Assembly: GCA_947379685.1 (NCBI GenBank)
Contig: CANCOG010000179.1
Span: 1 to 9,035 of the forward strand
Length of the DNA stretch: 9,035 bases
Direction: 5' to 3'
From: Flavipsychrobacter stenotrophus
GTDB lineage: Bacteria > Bacteroidota > Bacteroidia > Chitinophagales > Chitinophagaceae
Shown: one piece after another, positions 6,847 to 9,035 of the stretch
Position numbering within the stretch: the stretch's first letter is position 1
Layout: each line of letters starts with the position of its first letter
The notes under the pieces: generated by a model
Seen by the model: the letters and a program-made list of their open reading frames with translations, nothing else
Told to the model about the DNA's origin: nothing
Databases searched by the model: none
Made by a program: the position numbers and the translations under genes

Positions 6847-7455
6847 ATGAAAAAATTAATATTTTCAATTATAACATTGACCATAATAGCTGCGGGCTGC
6901 GTAAAAGACCGGCTCCAGTCGGCTGTCGTAATTGGCCCGGTAACCAGCGACACCTTAATGTATTACTGGAACTTCAATAATGCAGACAGCAGCAACCACG
7001 ACCCTGACTTCTTCGTGAATACCGGTGCCAGGTTCAACTACTATTGCAGCTACATAGATTATACTACGGGTTCACCACTCAACTTGCACATGGCAGCTGA
7101 TTCAGGGAGCTGCCTTAGATTAAGGAATCCTTCAGATTCTGTTATATTCCACATGCCTACTACCGGATATGATAGCTTGACGCTCAGTTTTGCAGAGCGC
7201 CGTTCCAACAGTGGCCCTTCATCAAATATTATTACCTATACCGTGGACGGTTCACATTTTACTAATACAGCAATAGGCGCAAACACCTATACCATCGATA
7301 CGCTCTTTAACCAATACACCTATGTATTGGGCGCCGACCCTGCAATTAATAATAACCCTAAGTTTGCGGTTAAGTTAACCTTTGCCAATAATAACACAGG
7401 AACAACCGGAAATAGCCGCATCGACAACTTTAGCCTGAAAGGAAAAAAGAGGTAG
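6847..7455 (+). CDS. Lipoprotein with a beta-sandwich (jelly-roll-like) domain
   Basis: 202 residues. The signal peptide ends in a good lipobox, IIAAGC, with the lipidated cysteine at 18, followed by VKDR; charged residues right after the cysteine can act as surface-export signals in Bacteroidota. From about 37 the protein is one beta-rich domain: MYYWNFNNAD (38-47), a long loop, CLRLRNPSDSVIFHMPTTGYDSL (89-111), LSFAERRSNSGPSSN (113-127), YTVDGSHF (131-138), KFAVKLTFANNN (172-183) and a closing strand GNSRIDNFSLKG (188-199). This layout (hydrophobic LRL, TTGY, a RRS-SG turn, YTVDG-F and a final R-DNF-L-G strand) is one I associate with accessory beta-sandwich modules of extracellular Bacteroidota proteins, including nuclease-associated ones. 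It carries no catalytic residues and probably binds a ligand or partner. It is third in the operon, just before the EEP-fold protein. Confidence 0.72.
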   Translation: MKKLIFSIITLTIIAAGCVKDRLQSAVVIGPVTSDTLMYYWNFNNADSSNHDPDFFVNTGARFNYYCSYIDYTTGSPLNLHMAADSGSCLRLRNPSDSVIFHMPTTGYDSLTLSFAERRSNSGPSSNIITYTVDGSHFTNTAIGANTYTIDTLFNQYTYVLGADPAINNNPKFAVKLTFANNNTGTTGNSRIDNFSLKGKKR

Positions 7456-7490
7456 AATTATTTGAGCATATTGAATTGATAAAGCTAACG

Positions 7491-7522
7491 ACGGTGCCAC
7501 ACTTAGTATAGTGTGGCACCGT
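7491..7522. terminator. Perfect 12-bp inverted repeat; terminator or attenuator hairpin
   Basis: ACGGTGCCACAC (7491-7502) pairs perfectly with GTGTGGCACCGT (7511-7522). An extra T-A pair (7503/7510) gives a 13-bp stem with a 6-nt loop. It starts 35 bp after the lipoprotein stop and ends 85 bp before the EEP start at 7608. No T-run follows on either strand, so it is not a textbook intrinsic terminator. It could limit read-through, stabilise the 3' end of the upstream mRNA, or be a protein-binding palindrome. Confidence 0.6.
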
Positions 7523-7607
7523 TATAGAAATGACCAGAGTAGGTAATGCGCCGCTTAAGGTCGGACAGCAGGTAATTAAAAGAACGTTAACCAAGAATGC
7601 ATTATTT

Positions 7608-8984
7608 ATGAGTTTTATCAGAGCGATCTTATTGGGCATTTCCTATTGTGCATTCATAGGCACCTCTGCTGCCCAAACCGACACCCTAAGGGTAATGGCC
7701 TATAACGTATTGTACTATGGCAATGGCTGCCAGGGACCAACTGAGAAATTTCACGGGTACCTGAAAACCATTGTTGGCTATACAAATCCTGATATCCTTT
7801 CACTGGAAAAACTAGCTTCTATTCCTCAAACTCGCGATGACAAATCTGGGACTGCACCATTTGGGTTTGCGGACTCCATTTTGAAGTACGCACTTAATGC
7901 CGCATACCCCGGAAGGTACGCCTATTGCACATTTACCAATATTGCGCAAGCAAATAACCAGTCTGTGTTGTTTTACGACCAGCGCAAAATGGGCTTTGCC
8001 AACATTGTTTCTACTTACGTCAATATCACCGATTTCAATACTTACAAACTTTACTATAAAGGGGCTGATCTGCCGCGAACCCACGATACTACATTTTTAT
8101 ACTTAACGCTCAATCACGATAAGTCGGGCGACGAGTTTGAAAAAGTACGCGGCTTGCAGATAGAAGGCGAAATGGCGGGGATAAAAGCTCATTTCAAACA
8201 CTTGCCAAACCTGATCAATCTGGGCGATTTCAATGTGCGCGAATCTTCAGAAGCATTTTACCAAACCCTAACTGCCTGTGAGGATACGGGGTTCCGTTTC
8301 TTTGATCCCCCATTCTTTCCCGACAAAAAACTGACCTATCCGGCCAACTGGGATCACGATGGAAAGTACTCATCCTATTTTACCACCTCAACGCGTGTTT
8401 CCGGCCCCAATTCTTGTGGCTCGGGTGGCGGTGGCAAAAACTGGTACGACCATATTTTTATATCATCGTGGCTGGTGAATAACGTTAACCATGTGCAATA
8501 TATCCCCAACTCCTACCGCACCATAGGTAATGATGGCCAACGCTTCAGAATAGCTGTCAATAACGCAAATGCACACGCCAATACTTCCGCGCCGGCGGAA
8601 GTTATAGAGGCGATCTTCCAGTTTTCCAATAAGTACCCGGTAATGATAGATCTGGCGGTAACCAAAAACACATCGGCTACCCGTCCTGCTAACCCCGAAA
8701 TTGCTGGAGTACCTGCATTGCTCAAAGAAGAAGTTAAATGGACTTTGCACCCAACTACAAATGAATCACACGGAAACACACTCGAACTCAATTTCCCGGA
8801 ATCATTTGCAGGTCAGGAAGTCACTATAGAATTCATGGACAGCTCAGGCGCTTCAATACTGGCGAAGAAAAAGAAGATCAAAGACCAACCTGTCTATCCA
8901 GACTGTCCAAAGGAAAAAGGCACCTACACCGTAAAAATTATGGGTAAACATAATTTGATCCAGGAGTTTAAGGTGACGTTTTAG
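7608..8984 (+). CDS. Secreted EEP-fold (endonuclease/exonuclease/phosphatase) protein with probable T9SS sorting tail
   Basis: 458 residues from ATG 7608, which starts a clean signal peptide (MSFIRAILLGISYCAFIGTS, cleavage near AAQ at 21-23). ATG 7530 would put 26 extra residues before it and sits 7 bp after the hairpin. The EEP domain spans about 27-352: LRVMAYNVLYYG with N33, PDILSLEKLAS (61-71), LTLNHDKSG with H170 and a following VRGLQ (180-184), NLGDFN with D207 and N209, WYDHIF with D281, and a closing SNKYPVMIDLAV (340-351). Family members usually have QE at 66-67 and SDH at 340-342; here they are EK and SNK, so standard metal-dependent phosphoester cleavage is doubtful. A poly-glycine turn lies at 271-276. 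The last 85 residues (about 374-458) resemble a T9SS type A domain: HPTTN...LELNF, VTIEFMDSSG, GTYTVKI, EFKVTF. It is the last gene of the cluster and may be surface-exposed or released. Confidence 0.83.
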   Translation: MSFIRAILLGISYCAFIGTSAAQTDTLRVMAYNVLYYGNGCQGPTEKFHGYLKTIVGYTNPDILSLEKLASIPQTRDDKSGTAPFGFADSILKYALNAAYPGRYAYCTFTNIAQANNQSVLFYDQRKMGFANIVSTYVNITDFNTYKLYYKGADLPRTHDTTFLYLTLNHDKSGDEFEKVRGLQIEGEMAGIKAHFKHLPNLINLGDFNVRESSEAFYQTLTACEDTGFRFFDPPFFPDKKLTYPANWDHDGKYSSYFTTSTRVSGPNSCGSGGGGKNWYDHIFISSWLVNNVNHVQYIPNSYRTIGNDGQRFRIAVNNANAHANTSAPAEVIEAIFQFSNKYPVMIDLAVTKNTSATRPANPEIAGVPALLKEEVKWTLHPTTNESHGNTLELNFPESFAGQEVTIEFMDSSGASILAKKKKIKDQPVYPDCPKEKGTYTVKIMGKHNLIQEFKVTF

Positions 8985-9014
8985 TGTTGGGTAAGGCTAG
9001 CGTCCTTCATGTTA

Positions 9015-9035
9015 AAGCACTCTATGATGAGTGCT
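9015..9035 (+). terminator. Hairpin at the window edge, probable terminator of the cluster
   Basis: AGCACTC (9016-9022) pairs perfectly with GAGTGCT (9029-9035) around a 6-nt loop TATGAT. Two more A residues precede it, so the stem may continue with TT beyond the window. It lies 31 bp after the stop at 8982-8984. Any T-run would fall outside the window. Confidence 0.55.

Noticed and set aside
7530..7607. Upstream ATG of the EEP gene at 7530
   Set aside because: It would place 26 polar residues ahead of a complete signal peptide and start 7 bp after a strong hairpin; 7608 gives a normal signal peptide.
1..9035. CRISPR array, tRNA/rRNA genes, insertion sequences, phage or toxin-antitoxin genes
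   Set aside because: No regularly spaced repeats, cloverleaf-like sequences, transposase motifs or terminal inverted repeats were found on either strand.

Overview
The window looks like chromosomal DNA of a Bacteroidota bacterium, most likely from the Chitinophagaceae/Sphingobacteriia side. The evidence is an outer-membrane Wzi/RemB-like barrel, a porin O/P-type barrel, lipoproteins, a C-terminal domain that looks like a type IX secretion (T9SS) sorting signal, a Bacteroidota-type dihydroorotase, TAnnTTTG-type promoter boxes, and genes with little or no Shine-Dalgarno sequence. No RNA gene, insertion sequence, phage gene or CRISPR array was seen. There is no gene-free stretch longer than about 220 bases.

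Left part (1-2877): a divergent pair. On the minus strand, a RemB/Wzi-like outer-membrane protein starts at 1464 and runs off the left edge after 488 residues. It is not interrupted by any stop. On the plus strand is dihydroorotase pyrC, best started at 1543. The 78 bp between the two starts carry two interlocked Bacteroidota-type promoters, one per direction. A possible 42-codon ORF follows pyrC.

Middle (3086-4563): an unrecognised helical lipoprotein on the plus strand meets an isoaspartyl peptidase/L-asparaginase on the minus strand, tail to tail, with only 5 bp between the stop codons.

Right part (4780-8984): four plus-strand genes, all for exported proteins. They are a SdiA-regulated/YjiK-type beta-propeller, a porin O/P-type barrel (3 bp later), a beta-sandwich lipoprotein (33 bp later) and, after a perfect 12-bp inverted repeat, an endonuclease/exonuclease/phosphatase (EEP)-fold protein with a probable T9SS tail. 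A likely terminator hairpin sits at the right edge.

The right-hand cluster is the part that deserves attention. It looks like an envelope and secretion module, possibly for handling phosphoesters or extracellular nucleic acid. However, the EEP protein appears to lack two of its expected catalytic motifs, so it may be a binding protein or a divergent enzyme rather than an ordinary nuclease. The left half is mostly housekeeping.
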